From NCBI GenBank assembly GCA_964635055.1, contig CAZWMT010000017.1, positions 51,113-115,112 of the forward strand: DNA of 64,000 nucleotides, written 5' to 3'. The notes below the pieces were generated by a model, which was not told where the DNA came from, searched no databases, and saw only the letters and a program-made list of their open reading frames with translations. Shown piece by piece: positions 8,071-17,300 of the stretch (the stretch's first letter is position 1; each line of letters starts with the position of its first letter). The stretch comes from JAEUJM01 sp964635055. Its GTDB lineage: Bacteria > Actinomycetota > Acidimicrobiia > Acidimicrobiales > DATDAH01. Position numbers and translations under genes: made by a program.

Positions 8071-8111
8071 TCGGCGCAGAATCCGGCGCGACACGCCGGA
8101 AATTGCGCCGA
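8071..8111. terminator. Long hairpin between convergent genes
   Basis: A near-perfect palindrome: TCGGCGCA, GAA, TCCGGCG, CGACA loop, CGCCGGA, AAT, TGCGCCGA. It lies between the convergent stops at 8004 and 8161 and can act on both strands. There is no T-tract, so it would be an actinobacterial-type structural terminator. Confidence 0.6.
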
Positions 8112-8160
8112 GTTGGAGATGACGGTGTCGGCGTGCCGCACGGCGTCCGGCGCCGGCGGA

Positions 8161-9744
8161 TCATGGCCAGCCGACGTCGGGGCCCCACGACAGCCGGAAC
8201 GTGCCGCTGAGCGCTCCGTACCCGGTTCGCCCGTCCACGGCGATCCAGTAGGTGGTTCCCGCGACGGCCTGGAAGCTGCGACGCATTCCGACCGTTGGCG
8301 GTGCGCTGGATCCCATGTCGTAGCAGAAGTCGTTGCTGGCCGTGACCGGGGTCAGCGAGTCCACTGAAGCGCCGGTGTAGACCCCCAGCGTCGACTCGAA
8401 AAAACCGTCGAAGCAGGTGTCGAAACTGACCTGGTGGGTGGTCGCGGGCACGAACCGGTACCAGACCGACCGACCGCCCGGGCTGCCTGCGTGGTTCGGC
8501 TCGCCTGGTTCCTTGGTGGCGCCGACGTTGGACTGGACCAGCCCCTGCTGCGGGCCGGTCTGCGCCAGGTCGATGGCCGCCGCGAACGCGTCGTTCTGTG
8601 GTGACGGGCCGTTGCGGAAGACGCAGAGCACCTGCTGGCCAGGCGCGAGGACGACCGTCAGCTGTCGGCCCACACTGCTGAAACTGGCACCCGCTCCGCA
8701 GGCCACGGTGGGCGGGCCCCACCCCGGCGCGGGAGCCTGTGTGATCGTGTAGGTGCCGGCCACGAGGCCATTGGACGTCACCGACGGGGGCAGGGTGGGA
8801 TCGGCATCGTCGTCGAGGGCGACCGTGCCGCATCCCTGGCCGAGGCAGCCCGTGAACGTGAAGTCCTGAGCGCTGTCCGGCGCGCTGTCCTGCACGATCG
8901 TGATCGACGTCGTCCGGACCGAGAACGTGCAGGTGACGCTCTGGAGCGTGGACAACGTGATCGTCACCCGACGGTTGGCCAGGTCGACGGTCGCCGGCCC
9001 GTCGCACGACAAGCTGTCCAGTGGCCAGCCCGCGCCGACCGACGCCTGGGTGATCGTGTACGTCCCCGCCGCCAATCCCTCACCCGTCACCGACCGCGGG
9101 AGGGCCGGGTTCGCGTCGTCGTCCAGAGCGAACGTGGCGCAACCCGCGCCCAGGCACCCGGTGAACGAGAAGTCCTGGGCGAGGTCGGGCACGGTGTCCT
9201 GCACGATCGTGATCGACCGTGTCCGGACCGAGAAGGTGCAGGTGATGTCGTCCTCGGCTCCGAGCTGGATCGTCACCTTCCGGGCGGGCAGGTCGACCGT
9301 CCCACCGCTGTCGCAGGAGATGGCGGTCACCGTCCAGCCGGGGACAGATGCCCCGGTGACCGTGTACGCCCCCGCCGGCAAGGAGGCGCCAGACACCGAG
9401 CTCGACAAGGCCGGGTCATCGTCGTGGTCCAAGGCGAACGGACCACACGCGTTCGGGGCCGCACAGCCGGTGAAGCCGAAGTCCTGGCCAGTGTCGATCA
9501 GGGTGTCCAGCACCACCGTGATCGAGTTTGCCGACGACTGGTTGCCCTGGTTTGCCACGGTCTCGAACACCGCCGCCGCAACCCTCGGGGCCGACGGGCC
9601 ACGGGCTGCAGCCGACGGCGAGGATCCCGACGTCGATGAGCCACGGGCAGCTGCCGGCACCGAGGACAGCGCCATCGCCGCCGCGCAGACAGCTACGACC
9701 ACCGCGACGTGTCCGCTACGACGCAGCCAGGAGAACCCACCCAC
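8161..9744 (-). CDS. Secreted repeat protein with C-terminal PPC-like domain
   Basis: A 527-aa exported protein (signal peptide about 1-34). Three repeats of about 80 residues follow, each running IVQD..D.AQDF.FTGC, then FALDDD.NPALP, then GTYTITQA, as in prealbumin-like/SpaA-type stalk modules. Each repeat has paired cysteines. The last about 150 residues form a PPC-like beta domain (EPNHAGSPGGRSVWYRFVPA, then LGVYTG, then TYWIAVDGR). The same last domain occurs in the M4 protease at 14370. It probably works at the cell surface as an adhesive or structural protein. Confidence 0.75.
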   Translation of the reverse strand: MGGFSWLRRSGHVAVVVAVCAAAMALSSVPAAARGSSTSGSSPSAAARGPSAPRVAAAVFETVANQGNQSSANSITVVLDTLIDTGQDFGFTGCAAPNACGPFALDHDDDPALSSSVSGASLPAGAYTVTGASVPGWTVTAISCDSGGTVDLPARKVTIQLGAEDDITCTFSVRTRSITIVQDTVPDLAQDFSFTGCLGAGCATFALDDDANPALPRSVTGEGLAAGTYTITQASVGAGWPLDSLSCDGPATVDLANRRVTITLSTLQSVTCTFSVRTTSITIVQDSAPDSAQDFTFTGCLGQGCGTVALDDDADPTLPPSVTSNGLVAGTYTITQAPAPGWGPPTVACGAGASFSSVGRQLTVVLAPGQQVLCVFRNGPSPQNDAFAAAIDLAQTGPQQGLVQSNVGATKEPGEPNHAGSPGGRSVWYRFVPATTHQVSFDTCFDGFFESTLGVYTGASVDSLTPVTASNDFCYDMGSSAPPTVGMRRSFQAVAGTTYWIAVDGRTGYGALSGTFRLSWGPDVGWP

Positions 9745-9971
9745 ATCACTACCTTTCTGGTCCCCATGCCGGTTGTCAACCTCGTGTGCTGGTAGGCAGG
9801 ATTCCGCCTGCTCGGCTCACTGTCGCTGCGTCGCTCGCGGATTGGCACGCCAACGGGCCGCCCACCGGATCAACCCTGTCGTGGACAGCGGCGTCGAGGC
9901 GATGGCGCGACCACCCAAGTAGCCTCTGGCTCCGCCATCGACGAGCAACTTCGAACCGGGGGGTTTCGACC

Positions 9972-10283
9972 ATGTGGGCGCAGTTGATCAAGACCCGGCT
10001 CAAGGAAGGGCACGAGGACGCCCTGACCGGTCTGATGGAGCAGTTCCAGGCAGCCGAGGCGCCCGGCTCCGGGCTCATCCGATCCCTCGCCATGCGGGAT
10101 CAGAACGACCCGACCGCGGTCTACATGCTCGTTGTCTTCGACACCGAGGAGCAGGCCAGGGCCCGCGAGAGCGACCCCAGCCGGGAGGAGCGACTGTCAG
10201 CCGCCCGCGCAACGATGGCCGAGATCTTCGATGCCCCACCCGAGTTTGTCGACCTGCGCGTGGACGCCGAATACGCTCCGTAG
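9972..10283 (+). CDS. ABM-like dimeric alpha-beta barrel protein
   Basis: A 103-aa protein starting MWAQLIKTRLKEGHED. It has the size and beta-alpha-beta pattern of antibiotic-biosynthesis-monooxygenase-like ferredoxin folds (WAQLIKTRLK strand, EDALTGLMEQFQ helix, VYMLVVFDTEEQARARES). Such proteins act as small cofactor-free oxygenases or have no known role. A TAGCCT box 46 nt upstream (9920-9925) may be the -10 element. It stands alone between a minus-strand gene and tRNA-Val. Confidence 0.65.
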   Translation: MWAQLIKTRLKEGHEDALTGLMEQFQAAEAPGSGLIRSLAMRDQNDPTAVYMLVVFDTEEQARARESDPSREERLSAARATMAEIFDAPPEFVDLRVDAEYAP

Positions 10284-10467
10284 TGAATCCCCGCCACCGG
10301 CGCGGTGGCCTTCCGGCGAATCGTCAGGCCTCGAGCGATCCATGGGATCGAAGCGAGTGGTGACGGTCGGTGCCAAAGGTGCGGGGGTGGCGGTGCCCTT
10401 CTGGAAGCACGGCACTGTCGCCGAGTGGTAGCCGTCGCGGGTGAGGCCGACAGAGCGATCTCAACGC

Positions 10468-10495
10468 CGTGGAACTACATCGTTGTCATTCCACG
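10468..10495 (-). terminator. Hairpin 3' of tRNA-Val
   Basis: CGTGGAA pairs with TTCCACG around a 14-nt loop, 5 nt past the tRNA 3' end on the minus strand. A weak terminator is plausible. The rest of 10284-10500 shows no gene. Confidence 0.35.
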
Positions 10496-10500
10496 ACGAG

Positions 10501-10574
10501 TGGGCCGTACAGGACTTGAACCTGTGACCCCCTGCGCGTCATGCAGGTGCGCTACCAGACTGCGCCAACGGCCC
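10501..10574 (-). tRNA. tRNA-Val(GAC)
   Basis: The minus strand folds as a 74-nt cloverleaf: acceptor GGGCCGT/ACGGCCC, D stem GCGC/GCGC, anticodon stem CCTGC/GCAGG with loop ATGACGC (anticodon GAC), variable GGGTC, T stem ACAGG/CCTGT with TTCAAGT, discriminator A. CCA is not encoded. A TAGAGT -10 box (minus strand, 10586-10591) lies 11 nt upstream. Confidence 0.93.
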
Positions 10575-10618
10575 CGGAACCGGCGACTCTAGCCGAGTGC
10601 GCCGCCGGCGACACACCC

Positions 10619-11449
10619 TTACGCCGACGCGGGCCCGGGCCTGGTCTCGGCCACCAGGCCCGACACGAGGATCAGCAGGGCGCCGATCACGAGCAGCCAG
10701 ATGCCGTACTGCAGGGTGACGTCGACCTGGCCCACTGCTCGCAGGTCGCTCTTGCGGCCCAGGATGTCGCTGACGGCGAAGGCGGCGAGGCCCAGGCTGA
10801 GGCCGCCCACGGCCACCACGATGATGCGGACGGCGAGCGGGGTGACCTGGGCCAGCACCAGGCCGGCCAACCCCGCCGCGGCCAGGGCCAGCACCGCGAA
10901 GACGGGACCCGTGTCGATGCCGTTGTCGAACCAGTCCCAGCCCGTGATCGTCTGGGTGCGTTCGGTGACGACCGACAGCGTGACCTCGGCCCACGCGAGG
11001 AACGACGACACCCCGAGGAGGAGCGCCCCCAGGACGCCGAGTGCGCCGGCCACCGTGTTGCGCGGCGCCCCCACCGTGGCCGGCGGAGAGGCCGCAGCCA
11101 TGGCGCCGGCGCCACCGACCCCGGCAGACGTGCCCGCGGTGCCCGGCGGCGGCGGCAGCGTCGCCCACTGTGGGACGGGTGGCGCCGCCGCCGGCTTCGG
11201 CGGGAACCGGGGATCCACCAGCGGCGACTGCGCCGGCGGCGGCGGGAGGATCGGCTCATCGGCGGCGACCGCCATGGGCGCAAGGGGAGGCATCTCGGCC
11301 GGTGTGGGCGGCTGGTCGGGAGGCGACGACGGCCACGGCTGGGGCGGCGGCACCGGCGCCTCCGACGCGGGCGCGGCGGTGCCGCACTCGGCGCAGAACG
11401 ACGCCCCGTCGGGCAACTCGATGCCGCAGTTGCTGCACGCCTCGGCCAC
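10619..11449 (-). CDS. Zinc-ribbon membrane protein with proline-rich linker
   Basis: A 276-aa protein: an N-terminal zinc ribbon (CSNCG ... CAECG, residues about 4-22), a Pro/Ala-rich disordered linker to about residue 130, and four predicted membrane helices (about 138-160, 185-205, 210-232, 250-270). The GTG at 11449 is chosen because GAGGAGG lies 6 nt upstream and the ribbon begins at once. No enzymatic motif is visible. The same layout (ribbon plus proline linker) recurs in the gene at 22119 with a different C-terminal domain. Function unknown. Confidence 0.78.
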   Translation of the reverse strand: MAEACSNCGIELPDGASFCAECGTAAPASEAPVPPPQPWPSSPPDQPPTPAEMPPLAPMAVAADEPILPPPPAQSPLVDPRFPPKPAAAPPVPQWATLPPPPGTAGTSAGVGGAGAMAAASPPATVGAPRNTVAGALGVLGALLLGVSSFLAWAEVTLSVVTERTQTITGWDWFDNGIDTGPVFAVLALAAAGLAGLVLAQVTPLAVRIIVVAVGGLSLGLAAFAVSDILGRKSDLRAVGQVDVTLQYGIWLLVIGALLILVSGLVAETRPGPASA

Positions 11450-11540
11450 GGGCGGCCTCCTCGTCACGTCGGATGGGACGGCGCGAGTCTCGCACCGCCC
11501 TCGTGACCCTGCGCGACGAACCACCTGCCAGACTGCGGCG

Positions 11541-11915
11541 ATGGACTATCGCCAGCTGGTACGGAGCCTGGCTGCCGGCCGGGTCGCCGTGGGCACCGCT
11601 CTGCTCGTCGCCCCCGCCCTCGCCGCCCGCGGTTGGGCGGGGCCCGAGGCGGCCCGCCCCGCCACGAAGGTGTTCCTGCGGGCGCTCGGCATCCGCGATC
11701 TCGCGCTCGGGCTGGGCACGCTGCGGGCGCTCGGGCGCGGTGAGGATCCCGTGCCGTGGGCCCGCTACGGCGCCGCGGCCGACGGTGTCGACGCCGCCGC
11801 CACGCTGCTCGGCTACCGCGCCCTCGCCCCCCGGGGCCGCTTCGCCGTCCTGCTCCTCGCCGCCACCGCAGCCGCAGGCGGCGCGGTCGCCGCCGAGCAC
11901 CTCACGCAGGACTGA
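11541..11915 (+). CDS. Small membrane protein (DUF4267-like)
   Basis: A 124-aa protein with three or four short hydrophobic segments (AAGRVAVGTALLVAP, IRDLALGLGTL, AVLLLAATAAAGGAVAA). The G-IRD-ALG-GTL centre is typical of small actinobacterial membrane proteins near DUF4267. A CAGACT box 6 nt before the ATG may be its -10. It is divergent from the zinc-ribbon gene. Role unknown. Confidence 0.68.
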   Translation: MDYRQLVRSLAAGRVAVGTALLVAPALAARGWAGPEAARPATKVFLRALGIRDLALGLGTLRALGRGEDPVPWARYGAAADGVDAAATLLGYRALAPRGRFAVLLLAATAAAGGAVAAEHLTQD

Positions 11916-11975
11916 CACCTCGCGCCGCCGGCCGCGGGCGGAGGGCCGGGCGCCGGCGTACGTCGCCGCTCTCGA

Positions 11976-12737
11976 TCAGGCGAAGGTGCGCACGAGGGCA
12001 AGGACGTCGGTCGCGTCCGGGCCCTCCGCCGTCAAGCTCGTCGTGCCCGCATCGGCCCGCTGCCCGGCCACCTCGCAGAGATCCGCGGCGGCGCCGCGCA
12101 CGACGGTACGCGCCGGTGCCCCTTCGGGCGGGTCGAACCGCCACTGGCCACCGTCGGGCGCCACCAGGTGGAACGCCACGGCGCCGTGGAGCTCACGACC
12201 GGCGCGGGCGAAGGCGTAGGGCACCGTGCGCCAGGCCAGCCGGGCCACGTGCCACAGCCGATCCGTGGGCTCAGGGACGACACCGAAGGCGGAGGCGACG
12301 TCGACGGTGTGGATCCACGACTCCGACAGGCGGGTGGACGCCAGCGTGCGCGCCGCCATCGTGCCGGCGACCCACTGCACCCGGTTGTGCGGGTCGGCGG
12401 CCCGGAACGCCTCCAGCTGAGCGGTGGCGCTCAGCGCCCATCGCTCACGCACCGCTGCGGGCGGCAGATGACGCTCGGCGGCCACCGCCGCGTCGGCCAG
12501 GTCGTCGACGTCGCCGTAGTCGCGGGTCGCGCCGGCGCCGCCGAGGTCGAAGCCCTCCAGGCGACCTTCGACGCTGGCCACCGCCGCCTCGTTGGTCTGG
12601 GCCAGGTGCAGAAGCACGTCGGTGGCGGTCCATCCGGGGCAACGGGTCGGCTGGCCCAATTCGGCCTCGGTCCGGCCGGAGATCACGGCAGCCAACTCCG
12701 CTTGCTGACCGGCCAGCGCCCCCACCACGTCGTCCAT
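11976..12737 (-). CDS. Maleylpyruvate isomerase/DinB-like, mycothiol-linked family protein
   Basis: A 253-aa protein with the MDMPI N-terminal DinB helix bundle (QPTRCPGWTATDVLLHLAQTN, which gives the first metal-site His) and the MDMPI C-terminal domain after about residue 165. A second His-containing helix, SESWIHTVDVA, completes the usual metal site. Family members are mycothiol-dependent isomerases or metal-bound S-transferases. A TAGCGT box 8 nt before the ATG at 12737 suggests a leaderless mRNA; an upstream in-frame start was dropped for that reason. Substrate unknown. Confidence 0.85.
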   Translation of the reverse strand: MDDVVGALAGQQAELAAVISGRTEAELGQPTRCPGWTATDVLLHLAQTNEAAVASVEGRLEGFDLGGAGATRDYGDVDDLADAAVAAERHLPPAAVRERWALSATAQLEAFRAADPHNRVQWVAGTMAARTLASTRLSESWIHTVDVASAFGVVPEPTDRLWHVARLAWRTVPYAFARAGRELHGAVAFHLVAPDGGQWRFDPPEGAPARTVVRGAAADLCEVAGQRADAGTTSLTAEGPDATDVLALVRTFA

Positions 12738-12848
12738 CGCCCGGAACGCTACCGCGGCACCTCGCCGGGCCCGGATGCCCGGACCGACAGCGGACGGCGA
12801 GGCGCCCACCGCGAGCCGCCCGCCACGAGCCCCGCCGGCGGTCGACCT

Positions 12849-13208
12849 CTAGGCCGGCTGGTGCAGCTCCACCAGGTTGCCCGCAGGATCGTGCAGGAAC
12901 GCCTGCAGGCCGGTGCCCACCGGCGACGCGTCACTCACCTGCACATCGCCGGCCCGCAGCTCGGCGATGCACGCGGCGATGTCGTCGACCTGCAGAGCCA
13001 CGTGCTGGCCCCGGTCGTCGGCGGGCGCGGCCTCGAGTAGGTGGATCTGCTGCCCGCCGACGTCGAGCCACGCACCCCCGAAGCCGAAGTCCGGCCGGTC
13101 GCACCGCTCGCCGAGACCCAGCGTGTCGACGTAGAACTCGACCGCGGCCGCCACGTCGGTGACGTTCAGGGACACATGATGCACTCCGAGGGCTCGCACG
13201 CCGGCCAT
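12849..13208 (-). CDS. VOC-family glyoxalase-like protein
   Basis: A 119-aa single-domain vicinal-oxygen-chelate protein. Typical points are LGVHHVSLNVTDVAAAVEFY at the start, HVALQVDDI in the middle and the HDPAGNLVELHQP ending, giving His/Glu metal ligands. Its length suits a homodimeric glyoxalase, methylmalonyl-CoA epimerase-like or resistance protein. The ATG at 13208 is used; the longer frame begins with low-quality sequence. It is not tightly coupled to neighbours. Confidence 0.85.
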   Translation of the reverse strand: MAGVRALGVHHVSLNVTDVAAAVEFYVDTLGLGERCDRPDFGFGGAWLDVGGQQIHLLEAAPADDRGQHVALQVDDIAACIAELRAGDVQVSDASPVGTGLQAFLHDPAGNLVELHQPA

Positions 13209-13316
13209 TGTCGCACCCGATCGCCGCCGAGGACGGTCCGAGACAGCCCCCGGGCCGGGTCGCGGCACCTCGGCCTCCCGCCTCGACCGCCCCGAGGGTC
13301 CCGGTGCGGGGACGGC

Positions 13317-14327
13317 TCAGGTCGGCTCGGCCACCGGCATCGGCTCGATCAACTCAGGGGGCCCCGTCCGCGGCGACGCCTCGGGCGCTCGGGCACGCGC
13401 CGACCGCACGGCGTCGGCGCCCAGCAGGATCAGCGCGATCCACACCAGCACGAAGCCGGCCAGCCGCTCCGGCGGCAGGGGCTCGCCCAGCACCACCACG
13501 CCGCACAGCAGCTGCAGCGTGGGCGTGAGGTACTGCAGCAGGCCCAGCATCGACAGCGGGATGCGGCTCGCGGCGGTGCCGAAGAGGAGCAGCGGCACCG
13601 CCGTGACCACGCCGAGGCTCACGAGCAGGAGGTTCTCGCGGACGCTGGTGTGGAGGAAGGCCGCGTCGCCCGTGCACTCCAACACCACCATCGCCACGAG
13701 GGCGAACGGCAGGAGCGCTCCGGTCTCCACCGCCAGTGCCGTCGTCGCCGGCGCCGACACCGACTTCTTCAAGAACCCGTACCCGGCGAACGAGCAGGCC
13801 AGCACCAGGGCGATCCAGGGCAGGCGACCGTAGGCCACCGTCAACACCGTCACCGCGGCGACACCGAACCACAAGGCCACCACCTGCAGGCGTCGCAGGT
13901 GCTCGCCGAGCACGACGATGCCCAACGCGACGGTGATCAGCGGGTTCACGTAGTAGCCGAGAGCGGCCTCGACCACGTGGTCGTGGTTCACCGCCCAGAT
14001 GTACACGAGCCAGTTGACGGCCACGAGGCCACCGGCGGCGACCAGGCGCGGCAGCGAGCCCGGCCGCTCTCGCACCCAGCGGAACCAGTGACGGTCGTGG
14101 CGAACCGCCAGCAGTGCCAGCACCACCACGAACGACCACACGATGCGGTGCAGCAGGATCTCGCCGGCGCCCACCGACTGCAGTTGGTGGAACACCAACG
14201 GGAACAGCCCCCACAGCGAGTAGGCGGCGACTCCGGCCAACGTGCCGGTGCGCCGCTCGGCGGCGTCGAGGCTCGATGACGCGTCGCGCGCCGAGGCCTC
14301 GGCCGACGAGGTCGATGGCGTCACCAC
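13317..14327 (-). CDS. rarD: RarD-type EamA (DMT) transporter
   Basis: A 336-aa, ten-helix drug/metabolite transporter. The opening GTLAGVAAYSLWGLFPLVFHQL and the ALGYYVNPLITVALGIVVLGE segment are characteristic of RarD. The substrate is not settled for the family. The GTG at 14327 has TAGCGT 7 nt upstream and no ribosome site, fitting leaderless translation. The C-terminal about 30 residues are a charged Pro-rich tail. Confidence 0.9.
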   Translation of the reverse strand: MVTPSTSSAEASARDASSSLDAAERRTGTLAGVAAYSLWGLFPLVFHQLQSVGAGEILLHRIVWSFVVVLALLAVRHDRHWFRWVRERPGSLPRLVAAGGLVAVNWLVYIWAVNHDHVVEAALGYYVNPLITVALGIVVLGEHLRRLQVVALWFGVAAVTVLTVAYGRLPWIALVLACSFAGYGFLKKSVSAPATTALAVETGALLPFALVAMVVLECTGDAAFLHTSVRENLLLVSLGVVTAVPLLLFGTAASRIPLSMLGLLQYLTPTLQLLCGVVVLGEPLPPERLAGFVLVWIALILLGADAVRSARARAPEASPRTGPPELIEPMPVAEPT

Positions 14328-14369
14328 CCACCGGACGCTACCGGCGCCCGGTGGGTGAACGACGCTGGG

Positions 14370-17300
14370 TCAGGGGTGGTGGAGCTCGGCGTTGACGGTG
14401 GTCGTGCCGCCGCCGGTGACGGTGAACGGCGTCGACCCGGCGAAGTCCGGGCTGTTGTTGAAGTACTCCTGGGTGTGGCCACCGACCGGGTCGACGAAGG
14501 TGGCCCGGTAGGTGCCGGCAGGCAGGCCGGAGATGGTGTAGGTGCCGTTGGCGGCGGTGACCGCACCCCCGGCCACACCGGACGGCCCGATCGCGATCAC
14601 CCACGCGTCGGCCAGCGCCGCGTGCGACACGTCGTCGCCGATGGTGCCCGTGATCGAGCCGTTGCGACGATCCAGCACCGCGTTGGTGACCGCGGGGGCG
14701 GTCACCGAGGTGGCCGTGGCGAGACCCGTGTACGGCTGGTTGTTGTGCCACTCCATGGCATGCAGGCCCGCGGCGTCGATGAACGCGAGCTTGTACGACC
14801 CCGCCTCCACGTTGAGGCTGTACTGGCCCGACGCGTTGGTGGTGGTGGCGCGGGCCAGGCGGAAGTCCGACGATCGCAGTGCGACCACGAACACGTTCGC
14901 GAGGTTCGCGGCGGTCCCGGTCTCGGTGATGGTGCCGGACAGGGTCGCACCGGTGCCCACCGCGGTCTGGGTGGCCAGCGACACGTTGGCCGAGGCCGTC
15001 GCGCCGCCGGTCACGCCGATCGCCGATGCACCGCCGGCGTCCGGCGAGTTCGGGAAGAACTCCGAGGCGTGAGCACCGGTCGGGTCGAGGAACACCATCC
15101 AGTGGTTACCGGCCCGCAGGTTCGGCGAGGAGTACTGCCCGCTGCCGTTGGCCACGACCCCGGTCTCGCTGATCCCGGTGGACGAGCTCAGCGCCAGGGC
15201 GTAGGTGCCGGCCACGGTGCCGGCCGGGCTGTCCTGGCTGACCGTGCCCGCGATGGTCCCTTGCGACGGGGCCATCGACGGGTCGACGTCGGTCATCACA
15301 CCGGAGGTGACCGTGACCGTCGCCGGGGCGCCATGGAAGCCCGTCACCCGAGCCGCGGCCGGGTCGACCAGGTACAGGAAGTAGGTGCCCACCGGCACCT
15401 GGACGCTGTAGTTCCCGCTGGCATCGGCCACCGCCCCGCTCGCGATCGAGAAGTCCGAGGTCTTGAGCACGGCCACGAAGGCGCCGGGCACCGGGCTGGC
15501 CCCACCGGTCTGTGTCACCGTGCCGGAGATGCCCGTAGGCGCCGGCGCGGCCGGAATGGTCCAGTTGAGCGCGGTGGCGCCCCTGGCGGTGCCGTAGCCG
15601 TCGACGGCGATCCGGTAGGTCGTCCCCTGCACCGCCTGGAACTGCACCCGGCTGTGCAGGGAGCTGCTGCAGGCCGACACGCCGTTGTCGTCGTTCTGGC
15701 CCACGATGGTCAGCGCGTTCACGGCCGATCCGGTGTAGACGCCGAGCAGCGTGTCGAACCCGCTGTTGCAGGTGGTGATGGTGGCCGTGCCGCTGGCGGC
15801 CGCGGTGAACTTGTACCAGATCGACGCGGTGCCCGCGAGGCTGCCGGCGCCGCCGCCGTGGTTCGGCTCACCGGTCTGGCGGGTCGCGCCGAGGGTGCTG
15901 CCCGTGACGGTGCCCGTCGTGCCGCTGATGGTCTGGGCATCGGCGAAGTTGTCGTTCGCCGGGGCGGGCACGATCATCTCGGTGGCGGTCACCACTTGGC
16001 CCACCTTCACGCAATCGGCGGCGGTGATGCCGTCCACGCCGATGGTGTTCGTGCAGGCCTGGTTCAAGGCGTTGCCCAGCGCGTTGTAGTCGCTGCCGGA
16101 GGTGAGCAGGTTCACCTGGGCCTCGTAGTAGATGCGGCCCACCTTGGTGATCCCGAGGCCGCCCGAGATGGTCTGGCCGTTGAACGTGCCACCGTCGACC
16201 ATGAACGAGGCGGCCTTGTTGTTGACGCCGCTGTTGGTGTGGACGCCGCCGCTATCAGCGGTACCCGTGTAGTACAGGGGCGAGCCCATGCGGTCGGGGT
16301 CGTTGAACCGGGGCGGGTTGTCCATGTCGCGGATCACGCCGATCGAGGCCGGGAGGTCCTCGCCCATGTCCCAGCGGGCGGCCGCGGTGTCGTTGTCGAA
16401 GCTGGTGTCGAAGGTGAGATCGACGAATTCCCCGAACACGTCGGAGAGCGACTCGTTGATGGCACCCGACTGGTTGGCGTACACCAGGCCCGACTCGTGC
16501 TCGGTCACGCCGTGGGTGAGCTCGTGGGCCACCACGTCGTCGGCGCCGGCGAAGGTGTCGCCGTAGACCATCTGGGTGCCGTCCCAGAACGCGTTCTGCA
16601 TCGGGCAGCCGTAGCCCGCCGGGCATGCCCGCACCGTGGAGCGCAGCGTCATCCCGGCGTTGTCGATGCTGTTGCGCCCGAAGCTGTTGAAGTAATAGGT
16701 GTAGGTGTTCCCGCTCAGGTCGTAGGCCTTGTCGACTTCGCTGTTGCCCGTGGGCCCTTGGCCCTCCGACCGCACCACGCCGGCCGCCGGGCAGCTGTAG
16801 TTGGCGTTGGCCACGTTCTGGTTGTCGCACACCTGACGGTTGAGCGCCTGCTGGATCTGCTCGATCTGCAGGGCCACGTCGCCCGAGTGGGCGTCGACGA
16901 GCACCAGCTTGCGCAGCGCGGCCGCCTCGCTCGACACCTCGAGGCGCCACACCAGCTGGCGCGGCCCGGAGGGCTCACCGATCAAGGTGGGGTCGTACAC
17001 CCACAGCTCCGGCTCCGAGGCGATCAGGTCGCCCGCATCGACGCCGGCGTCTCCGGCCACCGCGTTGGTGGCCGTGTCGCTCGCCGCCGCCGCGGAGACG
17101 TCGGGGGCGGTGTCGACCGCGTCACCGGTGCTCATCTCGCCGGCGGCCGACCGCACCTTGCCGTCGGCGCTCACCTGCACCCGCAACTCGCCGGCGAACA
17201 CCGGGACACCACCTTCGAGCTGCTGGTAGCCCACGCTCTCGCCGCCCGCCGCCATCGGCGACGTGTCGTCCTGGCGCAGGTCGCGCCCCGGCGACGGCTC

